Shown: one piece after another, positions 53,909 through 63,030 of the stretch | Layout: the number at the start of each line of letters is the position of its first letter | How positions within the stretch are numbered: the first letter of the stretch is position 1 | Assembly (NCBI GenBank): GCA_945280365.1 | Contig: CALYQD010000005.1 | Coordinates: 84,571 to 148,570, forward strand | From: an uncultured Apibacter sp. | Lineage (GTDB): Bacteria; Bacteroidota; Bacteroidia; Flavobacteriales; Weeksellaceae | Length of the DNA: 64,000 bases | Direction of reading: 5' to 3' | Notes under the pieces: generated by a model | What the model saw: the letters and a program-made list of their open reading frames with translations, nothing else | What the model was told of the DNA's origin: nothing | Databases searched by the model: none | Program-made: the position numbers and the translations under genes

Positions 53909-55537
53909 ATGAAAATCAAACTTAATTATTTAATATTAATACTATTTCCAGCAATTTTTGTTGCTCAAGATAAATATCAATCAAATTTAGAAGATTTATT
54001 ATTAGGAAGTAATACAGAATATAGAAAAAAATGGGACGTAAAGCATTATGATCTTATAATTGAACCTGATTTTAAAAATAAATATATTAAAGGATCGAAT
54101 ACAATAAAATTCCAAAATAAAGGATCGAAGATCATACAAATAGATTTGAAAGAGCCTATGAAAATCGACAGCATATTTTCCTTAAAAAATAGAGTTGTTC
54201 CATTTAATAAGCAAGGAAATTTCTATTATCTAGATATAAGCGTTTTAAATAATGAAGATAATATAAATAATGAACTTACCATTTATTTTAGCGGAAAACC
54301 AATTATAGCCAAGAATGCACCTTGGGATGGAGGTTGGATTTTTACTAAAGATAGGAGTGGTAAAGATTGGATGAGTGTTGCCTGTGAAGGTATAGGGGCT
54401 AGTATATGGTATCCGTGTAAAGATTATCTTGGAGACGAGCCTGATGAGGGGATGACGTTGACTATTATTACAGACGATGATTTAAAAGGAATAGGAAATG
54501 GTAAATTAATAAAATATTGGAAAGAATTGAATAAAAACTATTTTAAATGGCAGGTTATAAATCCGATAAATAATTACAATATAGTTCCCTACATTGGAGA
54601 ATATGTCAATTTCAGTGATGAATATAAAGGAGAAAAAGGGATTTTAGAATTGAGTTATTGGGTAAAACCGTATAATTTAAATAAAGCTAAACAACAATTT
54701 ATACAAGTAAAGAAAATGCTTGAAGCATTTGAATACTGGTTCGGTCCTTATCCTTTTTATGAAGACGGATATAAGCTGATAGAGTCTCCCTATTTAGGTA
54801 TGGAACATCAAAGTGCTATCGCATATGGTAATAGATATAGGAATGGTTATTTAGGAGAGGATAGAAGCGGTACAGGAATAGGTTTAAAATGGGATTTTAT
54901 TATAATACATGAATCAGGGCATGAATGGTTTGGTAATAATATATCTAATGCAGATATAGCAGATATGTGGATACATGAAGCATTTACAACCTATTCGGAA
55001 ACTTTATTTATAGAATATTATTTCGGGAAACAAATGGCAAATAAATATATTATTGGTCAAAGAAAAAATATAATTAACGACATACCAATTATTGGTACTT
55101 ACCAAATACATAAAAAAGGAAGCCAAGATATGTATGATAAGGGGGCGAATATGATACATACCATAAGGCAAATTATAGATAATGATCAGTTATTTAGAGA
55201 TATTATGAGAGGTTTGAATAAAGAATATTTTCATCAAACAGTTACAACAAAGCAAATTGAGGATTACATATCAAGAAAAGCAGGAATCGATTTTTCAAAA
55301 ATTTTTGATCAATACCTTAGAACGATTAAAATACCTGAGCTGACTTATTATATAAAAGACAATTTATTATATTATAAATGGTCAAATGTTGTTCAAGATT
55401 TTTCAATGGAAATAAATACTTCTATTGGGAAAATTAAACCTTCGAGAAATTGGAAATCTAAAAAAATTAATGTAGATAATAAATATTTATATGTTGATGA
55501 AAATTACTATGTTAAAGTAGTTAATACAAATAATTAA
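53909..55537 (+). CDS. M1 family metallopeptidase, exported
   Basis: A 542-residue protein started at ATG 53909 (M-K-I-K-L-N-Y-L-I-L) with a signal peptide ending near F-V-A-Q. Substrate-recognition motif G-M-E-H-Q (the GxMEN equivalent) lies some 40 residues before the zinc site H334-E-S-G-H338, with the third ligand E357. The protein ends soon after the helical domain, so it is a short M1 enzyme compared with the 850-residue aminopeptidase N. It probably trims peptides in the periplasm. Its stop codon abuts the stop of the convergent small gene. Confidence 0.92.
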   Translation: MKIKLNYLILILFPAIFVAQDKYQSNLEDLLLGSNTEYRKKWDVKHYDLIIEPDFKNKYIKGSNTIKFQNKGSKIIQIDLKEPMKIDSIFSLKNRVVPFNKQGNFYYLDISVLNNEDNINNELTIYFSGKPIIAKNAPWDGGWIFTKDRSGKDWMSVACEGIGASIWYPCKDYLGDEPDEGMTLTIITDDDLKGIGNGKLIKYWKELNKNYFKWQVINPINNYNIVPYIGEYVNFSDEYKGEKGILELSYWVKPYNLNKAKQQFIQVKKMLEAFEYWFGPYPFYEDGYKLIESPYLGMEHQSAIAYGNRYRNGYLGEDRSGTGIGLKWDFIIIHESGHEWFGNNISNADIADMWIHEAFTTYSETLFIEYYFGKQMANKYIIGQRKNIINDIPIIGTYQIHKKGSQDMYDKGANMIHTIRQIIDNDQLFRDIMRGLNKEYFHQTVTTKQIEDYISRKAGIDFSKIFDQYLRTIKIPELTYYIKDNLLYYKWSNVVQDFSMEINTSIGKIKPSRNWKSKKINVDNKYLYVDENYYVKVVNTNN

Positions 55538-55828
55538 TCATTTTTTTTTCAATTTTTTTATTGTAATGATAGTAATACATATAAATCCTATCATAGTAGA
55601 AAAAAGGTAAGTAAGGAACATAAAATTTAAATAAATATCGGGAATTGGATCATAAAAATACTTAACAAATGTTTCAGCAATTTGGAAAAATAATAAAATA
55701 CCAATGATATACAGAATAATGTAAAACATAAACTTCATAATATCTATTGTTTTCAATAAAAATATATAAAGTTTTAATGATATTAAAATAAATACGATAA
55801 AAAATATGCTATAAATAAGATAAACCAT
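55538..55828 (-). CDS. small membrane protein, unassigned
   Basis: A 96-residue protein with three hydrophobic helices (Y-S-I-F-F-I-V-F-I-L-I-S-L, F-Y-I-I-L-Y-I-I-G-I-L-L-F-F, and T-Y-L-F-S-T-M-I-G-F-I-C-I-T-I-I) and a lysine tail. No family recognised. It starts 12 bp after the CNNM/HlyC gene and is probably its operon tail. Convergent with the M1 peptidase with zero spacing. Confidence 0.6.
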   Translation of the reverse strand: MVYLIYSIFFIVFILISLKLYIFLLKTIDIMKFMFYIILYIIGILLFFQIAETFVKYFYDPIPDIYLNFMFLTYLFSTMIGFICITIITIKKLKKK

Positions 55829-55840
55829 TTTAGAATTTTA

Positions 55841-57166
55841 TTAGTCTTTAGTTTCATCTTCATTTAAGATGTTATCAACCTCATCGATAGGCTTTAATTT
55901 TTCCATTAATACCTTATCTATCCTATAGGCATCCTTGTCTACTATTTCAAAAGAAAATCCATTGTAGTTAAATTTTTCAGCCACTTCCGGAATATATTCC
56001 ATATGATAAATTATAAATCCGGCTAATGTAACATATTCGTCATCATCTAAATCGATAATTACATCATCGAAGAATGAATTTAAATCTCTAATTCCAATAT
56101 TTCCATTAACTAAATAAGATCCGTCTTCACGTTCCACAATTTCAGTCTCTTCCTCGTCGCTTTCAGGCATATCACCAACAATACCTTCAATAAGATCCTG
56201 TAAGGTAATTATACCTTGAAAAGTACCATATTCATCAACTACAAACCCCATATGTTGCTTATTCTTTCGAAATTCTTGTAAAATATCAACTGAATGCATG
56301 TTTTCGTGTATGAATATTGGTGTTTTAAGAATTGACTTAATATCAAAATTGGGAGAATTTATATTTTCATAAAATTCTTTAATAGCTAAATAAGCATTGG
56401 CTTCATCTAAATCTCCGTCACAAACAGGAAATTTTGTAAAATTGCTTTCTTTAATCTGTTTCTCGATTTCCCCAAAGCTGTCTTTTAAATTTATCCATTC
56501 AACCCTTTTACGATACGTCATTAAACTTTTAGCTTTTTGCTCTGAAAAAGCAAAAACATTTTGATGTAACTCACTTTCCTCTTTTTCTAAAACACCTTGC
56601 AAACTAGCTGTTTTAAGCATATATATGAGTTCGTCTTCAGATATCTTTTCCCCTTCTACATTAGAAATTTTAAATATCTTATTAAATAAATGTGTTGAAA
56701 ATGATAGTATTTTAACAAATGGATACAAAGCCACTGAAAAAACTTTGATAATCGGAGCTACGAATAATGCAATCTTTTCCGGATTTCTCATGCCGAATGT
56801 TTTAGGAATAAGTTCCCCTAAAACAATAGATACAAAGGTAATTAATGCAATAATAACCATATATGAAAGCTCATTAGCATGAGATTGTGTCAATGAGAAA
56901 TGTTCGAAAAACGGTTCAATATATTTCACTAAAGTAGCTCCCCCATAGGCACCGGAAATAATTCCAATTAATGTAATACCTACTTGAATGGAAGATAAAA
57001 AGTCTTCTGGTTTTTCTAAGAGACTTAGTACTATTTGTGCCTTTTTATTACCTTTTTTAACTTTATTTTCAATCTTTTGCCTTTTAACAGATACTAAGGC
57101 AATTTCTGATACAGCGAAAAAGGCATTTAAAAGAGTTAATAATAAAAGAATTCCTATTTCTAACAT
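55841..57166 (-). CDS. CNNM/HlyC-CorC family transporter-like protein
   Basis: A 441-residue protein: N-terminal DUF21/CNNM membrane domain (N-A-F-F-A-V-S-E-I-A-L-V-S-V near residue 14-27, G-E-L-I-P-K-T), a pair of CBS domains (about 205-335; G-F-V-V-D-E-Y-G-T-F-Q-G-I-I-T-L-Q-D-L-I-E) and a C-terminal CorC/HlyC domain (D-L-D-D-D-E-Y-V-T-L-A-G). The family is linked to magnesium or cation efflux. It lies 21 bp after gldD. GldE belongs to the same superfamily but the sequence reads as the general type rather than GldE. Confidence 0.9.
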   Translation of the reverse strand: MLEIGILLLLTLLNAFFAVSEIALVSVKRQKIENKVKKGNKKAQIVLSLLEKPEDFLSSIQVGITLIGIISGAYGGATLVKYIEPFFEHFSLTQSHANELSYMVIIALITFVSIVLGELIPKTFGMRNPEKIALFVAPIIKVFSVALYPFVKILSFSTHLFNKIFKISNVEGEKISEDELIYMLKTASLQGVLEKEESELHQNVFAFSEQKAKSLMTYRKRVEWINLKDSFGEIEKQIKESNFTKFPVCDGDLDEANAYLAIKEFYENINSPNFDIKSILKTPIFIHENMHSVDILQEFRKNKQHMGFVVDEYGTFQGIITLQDLIEGIVGDMPESDEEETEIVEREDGSYLVNGNIGIRDLNSFFDDVIIDLDDDEYVTLAGFIIYHMEYIPEVAEKFNYNGFSFEIVDKDAYRIDKVLMEKLKPIDEVDNILNEDETKD

Positions 57167-57187
57167 TTTAATATAAAAAAATTAAGT

Positions 57188-57772
57188 TTATTTCCAGGTA
57201 GTTGTTTCAATCATTTTAATTATATCTCTTTCAATATATTCAACAGCAGGTTGTAATGAATCCGGTCGAGGTTGAACTTTAAAATAAAGTGTACCCGAAA
57301 GAAAATGTTTAACACTGTCTGTAACATAAAATTGAATATTTGAGGCAGTTTCGCCTCCTAATCGGTATAGATTTCCAAATATTTTTTTTTCAGGATAAGA
57401 AAACGTTTTAGCTTTTATAGAATTGGCTTTTATTGTATGCTCATATACAAGCCTCTGTGTCTCTTTTAGCAATGAATTCAAATTGCCGTTATTAACATTT
57501 GAATAGGTTAAATATAGGGTAGCTTTCATAGTTGGATAAGTGAAATTATACCAACAATTTTTTTGTTTGTCTATTACCCTTGCTAAGTCAGAATATTGAA
57601 ATTGATAGGGACAATCATCCTTCTTAAAAAGAATATATTTTGGCATAGGATATTCTAATCTTACTTGACCTTCCGGTTTAGGAAAGTAATCGTCTTTTTC
57701 ACAACTGATAAAGAAAATAATAAATAGTGCTGTAAGATATAAAAAATATAATTTATTTAATAATTTACTCAT
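57188..57772 (-). CDS. gldD: gliding-motility lipoprotein GldD
   Basis: A 194-residue lipoprotein (signal with I-S-C at about Cys24). Sequence Y-F-P-K-P-E-G-Q-V-R-L-E-Y-P, C-P-Y-Q-F-Q-Y-S-D-L-A, C-W-Y-N-F-T-Y-P and P-R-P-D-S-L-Q-P-A-V-x-Y-I are those of GldD, required for gliding in Flavobacterium johnsoniae. Its usual neighbours mutY, ssb are present upstream; gldE, normally between ssb and gldD, is reduced to a short ORF. It is followed by the CNNM/HlyC gene. Confidence 0.93.
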   Translation of the reverse strand: MSKLLNKLYFLYLTALFIIFFISCEKDDYFPKPEGQVRLEYPMPKYILFKKDDCPYQFQYSDLARVIDKQKNCWYNFTYPTMKATLYLTYSNVNNGNLNSLLKETQRLVYEHTIKANSIKAKTFSYPEKKIFGNLYRLGGETASNIQFYVTDSVKHFLSGTLYFKVQPRPDSLQPAVEYIERDIIKMIETTTWK

Positions 57773-57787
57773 TTAGGTATCTAAATT

Positions 57788-58042
57788 TTATCTTAAATCA
57801 AATAATATGTTTAACGGATTTTTAAATATAATATGTATGTTAGCCCATGTTTTACTAATAAATTGAAAATATTTTTTGATCAAATTTTTATATGTAAAAA
57901 CATAGCTAACCCAGTCTTGTAAAATTTTAATAACAATTTTAAAGATATCAATTCTCTTAAAATGATGCAAAATTAAGAGTAGACAAAAATGTAGTAATGG
58001 GAAATAATTTAATGAAATACTCGTGGGCCCGGGGTCTTCCAT
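57788..58042 (-). pseudogene. short ORF in the gldE position, possibly a gldE remnant
   Basis: An open frame of 84 codons starting M-E-D-P-G-P-T-S-I-S-L-N-Y-F. The beginning resembles the acidic/proline-rich start of GldE proteins (M-D-x-D/E-P-x-P-x-S). The following sequence has basic residues and no DUF21 membrane helices, CBS or HlyC domain. It lies between ssb and gldD, where gldE is found in other Flavobacteriia (about 430 codons). It could also be an unrelated small gene or noise. Confidence 0.35.
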
Positions 58043-58082
58043 ATGAATTTAAATTTTATTATAAGTAAGCTTCTTTTGCGTT

Positions 58083-58463
58083 TTAAAAATCATTCTGAAT
58101 TATTTCATCGTTATCAGGTTGTTTGCCTAATAAATTTGACAAAAATAAAATATTATCTGCAATAACTTCTGTAATATGCTTAGTGATACCGTTATCTTCA
58201 AATTTTCGGGTTTTAAGCTTACCTTCAATGTAAACTTTACTTCCCTTTTTAAGAAATTTCTCACAAAGTTCTGCTAATTTATTTCTAGCAGTTATATTAT
58301 GCCAATCTGTTACATCTACTTTTTCACCAGTTTCTTTGTTTATATAACTTTCAGAAGTAGCTACCGGAAAATTTACAACAATATTTCCATCACTAAATCT
58401 ATAAGATTTTACGTCAGTACCTAAATTTCCAACTAAAATTACTTTATTAATAGATGTACTCAT
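58083..58463 (-). CDS. ssb: single-stranded DNA-binding protein
   Basis: A 126-residue SSB when started at MSTSINKVILVGNLG (58463); a longer in-frame start is in the mutY region and unlikely. OB-fold with G-N-L-G-T-D-V, T-D-W-H-N-I-T-A-R-N-K-L-A-E, Y-I-E-G-K-L-K-T-R-K-F. The C-terminus is acidic and ends in N-D-F, a weak version of the DDDLPF-like tip. 46 bp downstream of mutY. Confidence 0.94.
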   Translation of the reverse strand: MSTSINKVILVGNLGTDVKSYRFSDGNIVVNFPVATSESYINKETGEKVDVTDWHNITARNKLAELCEKFLKKGSKVYIEGKLKTRKFEDNGITKHITEVIADNILFLSNLLGKQPDNDEIIQNDF

Positions 58464-58509
58464 TTTATATTTAAATTGATCGCATTGAAGAGCAAAAATA
58501 AGAAAAAAA

Positions 58510-59502
58510 TTAATTATAAAATAAAAAATTTTCCATCGGTTTTGGAAAAGCATAACTTTTTAAGTTGTTTTTATTCAAAATTATAGCCTTTGTCTTACTC
58601 GCAATTTTATAAAATTCAGCTTCATCAATTTTAATTTCACTTATTGTTATTAATAATAGTTTATGAGTAAGCTTGTGTTTTATCTGGTGGTTGTGTAGGT
58701 TATTATAATTTCCAAATTCTTTCTTATATAAAGGAAACTCATATAACCCTTTCCAAATAGAATTATTATCTCTCTTTTTTATTAAGATATAATTATTGTG
58801 ATAAAAATATGCGTAATGAATCTTTTCTTCTTTAATTTTAATAGCGGAAGATTTTATAGGAAGATCATTTTGTAAGTTATTTTTATAAGCCAAACATTCG
58901 TCTTTTATAACACATTGATTGCATTTAGGATTTAATGGAATACAAACTAAAGATCCGAAATCCATAATGGCTTGATTGAAATCGCCAGGATTATCAGGCA
59001 TTATAGGCTTTATTAAATTAAAAAAATATTTGAATGTACTACTTTTAGTAATATCTTTTTCAGAATTAAAAATTCGTGAATATACTCGAAAAGCATTTCC
59101 ATCAATAGCAGGAATTTTTTCATTAAAAGATATGGAAGCAATGGCAGCTGCTGTATATTTACCAATTCCCTTAAGCTTTATTATTTCTTGATAAGAGTTG
59201 GGGAAAATTCCATTTAGCTTATCTACAACATACTTAGCCGTAAAATGTAAATTATGGGCTCGAGAATAATATCCCAAACCTTGCCAGGAACTTAATACCT
59301 CATCTTCTGAAGCCTTAGCAAGAATTTCAATAGTCGGAAACCGATTTGTAAAATCTAAATAATATCTATATCCCTGATTAATACGGGTTTGCTGGAAAAT
59401 GATTTCCGAAATCCATATGTTGTAAGGAGAGAGAGTTTCACGCCACGGTAATAAGCGTTTATTAATTTTATACCACTTCTGTAAAAGACTAATAAAATTC
59501 AC
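58510..59502 (-). CDS. mutY: A/G-specific adenine glycosylase
   Basis: A 330-residue protein: R-x-L-P-W-R (about 15-20), helix-hairpin-helix L-K-G-I-G-K-Y-T-A-A-A-I (about 109-120) with catalytic Asp in A-I-D-G-N (about 134-138), 4Fe-4S cysteines in C-I-P-L-N-P-K-C-N-Q-C-V-I-K-D-E-C (about 187-203), and a NUDIX-like C-terminal domain. It removes adenine opposite 8-oxoguanine. Divergent from HU with a 97-bp gap. Confidence 0.96.
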   Translation of the reverse strand: MNFISLLQKWYKINKRLLPWRETLSPYNIWISEIIFQQTRINQGYRYYLDFTNRFPTIEILAKASEDEVLSSWQGLGYYSRAHNLHFTAKYVVDKLNGIFPNSYQEIIKLKGIGKYTAAAIASISFNEKIPAIDGNAFRVYSRIFNSEKDITKSSTFKYFFNLIKPIMPDNPGDFNQAIMDFGSLVCIPLNPKCNQCVIKDECLAYKNNLQNDLPIKSSAIKIKEEKIHYAYFYHNNYILIKKRDNNSIWKGLYEFPLYKKEFGNYNNLHNHQIKHKLTHKLLLITISEIKIDEAEFYKIASKTKAIILNKNNLKSYAFPKPMENFLFYN

Positions 59503-59543
59503 ACTTTTAAATGTTTATAAGTTTTAGTTTCCAAAAATAATAT

Positions 59544-59551
59544 TATATTTG
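59544..59551 (+). promoter_or_regulatory. -7 box of the HU gene
   Basis: TATATTTG followed by CA, 49 bp before the HU ATG. At the 19-bp spacing the sequence reads TTT rather than TTG. Confidence 0.6.
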
Positions 59552-59599
59552 CAAACTCAAAATTTAATTAGAAGTATAATAAGATAATATTTAAAAAGT

Positions 59600-59893
59600 A
59601 TGACAAAAGCAGATATCGTAAATTCGATTTCAAGTAAACTTGGTCTAGAAAAGGTTGAAACTCAAAAGGTCGTTGAAGTTTTTATGGATGAGATAAAAAC
59701 AGCTATGGCTAATGGAGATAATGTTTATCTAAGAGGTTTTGGAACTTTTTTAATTAAGAAAAGAGCAGCTAAAACAGGGAGAAACATTTCTAAGAATACA
59801 ACAATAAAGATACCGGCTCATAATGTACCTGCTTTTAAACCAGCTAAGTCTTTTGTAGAAGATGTAAAAACTAATGTTAAAGTTAAAAATTAG
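59600..59893 (+). CDS. HU family DNA-binding protein
   Basis: A 97-residue HU: M-T-K-A-D-I-V-N-S-I-S, V-E-V-F-M-D-E-I-K-T-A-M-A-N-G-D-N-V-Y-L-R-G-F-G-T-F, the DNA-embracing arm K-T-G-R-N-I-S-K-N-T-T-I-K-I-P, and V-P-A-F-K-P-A-K. It bends and compacts DNA. It is followed after 29 bp by a very basic small peptide gene and then rng. Confidence 0.96.
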   Translation: MTKADIVNSISSKLGLEKVETQKVVEVFMDEIKTAMANGDNVYLRGFGTFLIKKRAAKTGRNISKNTTIKIPAHNVPAFKPAKSFVEDVKTNVKVKN

Positions 59894-59922
59894 TAATAAT
59901 AAATAATAAATAAAAGAATACT

Positions 59923-60018
59923 ATGCCAAGCGGAAAAAAAAGAAAACGTCATAAGGTTGCGACCCACAAAAGAAAAAAAAGAAGAAGATTAAATCGTCAT
60001 AAAAAGAAAAATAAATAA
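59923..60018 (+). CDS. AURKAIP1/COX24 (mS38-like) short basic protein
   Basis: ATG at 59923, 31 codons, TAA ending at 60018: M-P-S-G-K-K-R-K-R-H-K-V-A-T-H-K-R-K-K-R-R-R, then more Lys/Arg. This is the COX24/AURKAIP1 motif, known in mitochondria as ribosomal protein mS38 and found in Bacteroidota between HU and rng. It is almost certainly an rRNA-binding peptide. Its length makes automatic calling unreliable. It precedes a clear terminator. Confidence 0.85.
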   Translation: MPSGKKRKRHKVATHKRKKRRRLNRHKKKNK

Positions 60019-60063
60019 TTTTCTTCTACCATAAAACTAAGGTTTTTTTACTTAAGATATTTT

Positions 60064-60101
60064 AACATTCTTTACCAAAGTAATAGGTAAAGAATGTTTT
60101 T
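60064..60101 (+). terminator. intrinsic terminator after HU-COX24
   Basis: 13-bp stem AACATTCTTTACC/GGTAAAGAATGTT, 9-nt loop, then TTT. It separates the HU-COX24 unit from rng. Confidence 0.8.
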
Positions 60102-60146
60102 GTTCAAAAGTGAATGTATATAAGATAGGAAAATTAATGTAAAAAA

Positions 60147-61706
60147 ATGAGTAAAGAATTAATAGTATCATATGAACATTCAAAAGTTAGAATTATAATA
60201 TTAGAAGGAGGAAGAATTCAAGAACTTCATGAAGAGGAGATAGGCAATAATTTTACTGTTGGAGATATTATTATGGGTAAGGTAAAAAAACTTGCCCCTA
60301 GTCTTAACGCTTGTTTCGTAAATATCGGTTACGAAAAAGATGCCTTTTTACATTATCACGATTTAGGTCCTCAAATTAAATCATCATTAAAATATTGTAA
60401 AGGAGTCTCTTCAGGTAAAATTAATTCTCCTAAATTAACTTCTTTCTCATTTGAAGAAGATATAAATAAAGACGGCGTTATACAAGACGTTTTAGTTCCC
60501 AACCAAGATATATTAGTGCAAATAACTAAGGAGCCGATCTCAACTAAAGGACCTCGTATATCATCCGAAATTTCTTTGGCAGGTAGATATCTTGTACTTA
60601 TTCCATTTGCATCAAAAACATCAGTGTCTAGAAATGTATCAACTGCTGAAGAAAAAGAGAGATTAAAAAAAATAGGAGAGCAAATTAGGCCTAATGGATT
60701 CGGCCTAATTATTAGAACTGTTGCAGAAGGAAAATCATCTCAGGAATTACAATCGGATTTAGTCTATTTATTAAACAAATGGAACAATATATGCTTCCGT
60801 AATATAAAGAAGAGTAAGTCTCCTGCTAAAATTTTGGGTGAATTGGATAAGGCATCTTCAATTCTAAGAGATAATTTTAATGAGGATTTTGTAAGCATCG
60901 TTTGTGATAATGAGGAATTAGCTGGAGAAATGAAAAATTATCTCAATATCATAGCTCCTGAAAAATCTAAATTGGTTAAATACTATGATTCCCATATTCC
61001 TATATTTGAATATTATAACATTGACAAACAAATAAAGCAATTATTTGGTAAACACGTTAATATATATCAATCAAAAGGTGCCTATTTGATTATTGAGCAT
61101 ACCGAAGCCTTGCATGTTATAGATGTAAATTCTGGAAATGTTACTGCCAATCAAAAATCGCAAGAAGATGCAGCTCTCCACATTAATAAATTAGCTGCAG
61201 CAGAAATTGCTCGTCAGTTACGTTTAAGAGACATTGGAGGAATTATCGTTGTGGATTTTATAGATTTAACTTCTTCACAGCATAAAAAGGATCTTTATGA
61301 ATATTTAAAACAAGTCATGAAAGATGACAAAGCAAAACATAAGATTCTACCACCGAGTAAATTTGGAATTGTACAGATTACGAGACAACGTGTACGTCCT
61401 CAAAAACAACTTAATACAACAGAAGAAAATCCTAATAGTAATGGAAAAATAGAATCTCCTATTGTATTAATAGATAGAATACAGCAACAAATTATAAATG
61501 CTATTGTTAACCATAAAGGCAAGCTATATTTACATACTCATCCTTTCGTTGCTGCATATTTAACAAAAGGTATTAAAAGTATTAGAAATGAATGGTTTTT
61601 AACCTATAAAAGATGGATTAGAGTAATACCTAGGGATAGTTTTAAATACCTTCAGTTCCAAATACAGGATGATAGAAAGGAGATAATTTCTCAATTTTCG
61701 AATTAG
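60147..61706 (+). CDS. rng: ribonuclease G (Rne/Rng family)
   Basis: A 519-residue endonuclease: S1 domain inserted near the N-terminus (G-D-I-I-M-G-K-V-K-K-L-A-P-S-L-N-A-C-F-V-N-I-G-Y-E-K-D-A-F-L), catalytic D-V-N-S-G-N and V-D-F-I-D-L with two Asp ligands, and the G-I-V-Q-I-T-R-Q-R-V-R element. It processes rRNA and mRNA from 5'-monophosphate ends. The rng-HU-mutY arrangement is typical for Flavobacteriia. Confidence 0.95.
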   Translation: MSKELIVSYEHSKVRIIILEGGRIQELHEEEIGNNFTVGDIIMGKVKKLAPSLNACFVNIGYEKDAFLHYHDLGPQIKSSLKYCKGVSSGKINSPKLTSFSFEEDINKDGVIQDVLVPNQDILVQITKEPISTKGPRISSEISLAGRYLVLIPFASKTSVSRNVSTAEEKERLKKIGEQIRPNGFGLIIRTVAEGKSSQELQSDLVYLLNKWNNICFRNIKKSKSPAKILGELDKASSILRDNFNEDFVSIVCDNEELAGEMKNYLNIIAPEKSKLVKYYDSHIPIFEYYNIDKQIKQLFGKHVNIYQSKGAYLIIEHTEALHVIDVNSGNVTANQKSQEDAALHINKLAAAEIARQLRLRDIGGIIVVDFIDLTSSQHKKDLYEYLKQVMKDDKAKHKILPPSKFGIVQITRQRVRPQKQLNTTEENPNSNGKIESPIVLIDRIQQQIINAIVNHKGKLYLHTHPFVAAYLTKGIKSIRNEWFLTYKRWIRVIPRDSFKYLQFQIQDDRKEIISQFSN

Positions 61707-61837
61707 ATATAATTATATATATTTTTCCACTTTTTTAATCAGAATTTTTTAATTTAATTTAATTCAAAATTATATTTTTATAAGTTTGGCTATTACAATA
61801 AGATAGATATAATTAATCAACTAATGATTTATATTTA

Positions 61838-62212
61838 TTAAATTTTAGAAATAAAATTTCCTAAAAAAACGCTTAATATTCCTATAAAAAGACTAAAAAA
61901 TATATATAAAGACAGAGTTGTTAAATTATTATTTTGAATTAATTGCAAATTTTCCGCTGAAAAAGTGGAAAATGTAGTATATCCACCGCAAAAACCTGTT
62001 ACTAAAAACAATTTTATTTCATTATTTATAAAATTAAATCTTTCGGATAATCCTAAGAATAAACCGATTAATAGACATCCCGTACAATTTATAAAGAATG
62101 TTGCTAATGGAAATCCATCTGAGCAATTTTTTTGGGTATAATAAGATATAAGGTATCGAATTATTGAGCCTAAAGAGCCACCCAATCCAACTAAAATAAT
62201 GTTATTAATCAT
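61838..62212 (-). CDS. crcB: fluoride efflux channel CrcB (Fluc)
   Basis: A 124-residue protein with four hydrophobic helices: G-L-G-G-S-L-G-S-I-I-R-Y at the N-terminus, F-I-N-C-T-G-C-L-L-I-G-L, G-F-C-G-G-Y-T-T-F-S-T-F-S-A-E. These are the Fluc motifs; the channel works as a dual-topology dimer. Only one copy in the window and no fluoride riboswitch is apparent upstream. Confidence 0.94.
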   Translation of the reverse strand: MINNIILVGLGGSLGSIIRYLISYYTQKNCSDGFPLATFFINCTGCLLIGLFLGLSERFNFINNEIKLFLVTGFCGGYTTFSTFSAENLQLIQNNNLTTLSLYIFFSLFIGILSVFLGNFISKI

Positions 62213-62411
62213 AAAAAGCTATTCAAAATAAATTTAAAAATTCATTGAATTATCCATAAAAATTAATAATTTAATAATCAACTGTATTATAAAACATCAT
62301 TACATTAAATTTATAATTAGGATTTTTTTGCTATTTGAAATTTAATCTAATAATTTAGAAGTAATTATTAGTTAAAAAGTTATAATTTGATTTAAAAAAA
62401 TTGATAGAAAA

Positions 62412-62957
62412 TTACATTCCCTTGTCATCCTCATTATCTTTATTCTTTCTATACCATTCGCTATATTTAATATAATTATTTGCAGTTTGTAGAATTTTTT
62501 CTTTTTGTAACTGGTGAGAAACCATTCCTATTTTTTGTGCAGGTATACCAGCCCATATTTCACCTTCAAATATGTGCTTTCTTTGTGTTACAACAGCACC
62601 AGCAGCTATAATAGCATTGCTTTCAACTGTTACGCCATCCATTACTATTGCCCCCATTCCAATTAAGACGTTATCGTAAATTGTGCAACCATGAATTATA
62701 GCATTATGACCTATAGATACATTGTTGCCAATAATAGTAGGATATTTCATATAAGTACAATGAATTACTGCATTATCTTGAATATTGACTTTATTACCAA
62801 TTTTTATAAAGTTAACGTCACCACGTATCACAGCATTAAACCATACAGAGCATTGATCTCCGATAGTCACATTACCAATTAGCACACATGTGTCTGATAA
62901 AAAGCATTCATTTCCGATTAAAGGATTTTTATCTAATATGTTTTTAATTAGAGCCAT
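62412..62957 (-). CDS. gamma-class carbonic anhydrase family protein
   Basis: A 181-residue left-handed beta-helix protein: N-A-V-I-R-G-D-V near residue 41-48, I-Q-D-N-A-V-I-H-C (first zinc His), S-I-G-H-N-A-I-I-H-G (two further His), G-M-G-A-I-V-M-D-G. The three zinc-ligand histidines are present. Families of this kind (YrdA/PaaY-like) are carbonic anhydrases or related acyl-transfer proteins. Divergent from nfu. Confidence 0.9.
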   Translation of the reverse strand: MALIKNILDKNPLIGNECFLSDTCVLIGNVTIGDQCSVWFNAVIRGDVNFIKIGNKVNIQDNAVIHCTYMKYPTIIGNNVSIGHNAIIHGCTIYDNVLIGMGAIVMDGVTVESNAIIAAGAVVTQRKHIFEGEIWAGIPAQKIGMVSHQLQKEKILQTANNYIKYSEWYRKNKDNEDDKGM

Positions 62958-63030
62958 AGTAAATAAATATTATTAACCTATAAAGATTTTTTGGCAAGTT
63001 ATGTAATTTTGAAGAATTAAACTAAATGAC

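Noticed and set aside
55841..57166. Calling the CNNM/HlyC protein GldE because it neighbours gldD
   Set aside because: It is on the wrong side of gldD and its N-terminal membrane domain reads like the general hemolysin-C family; kept only as a possible substitute.
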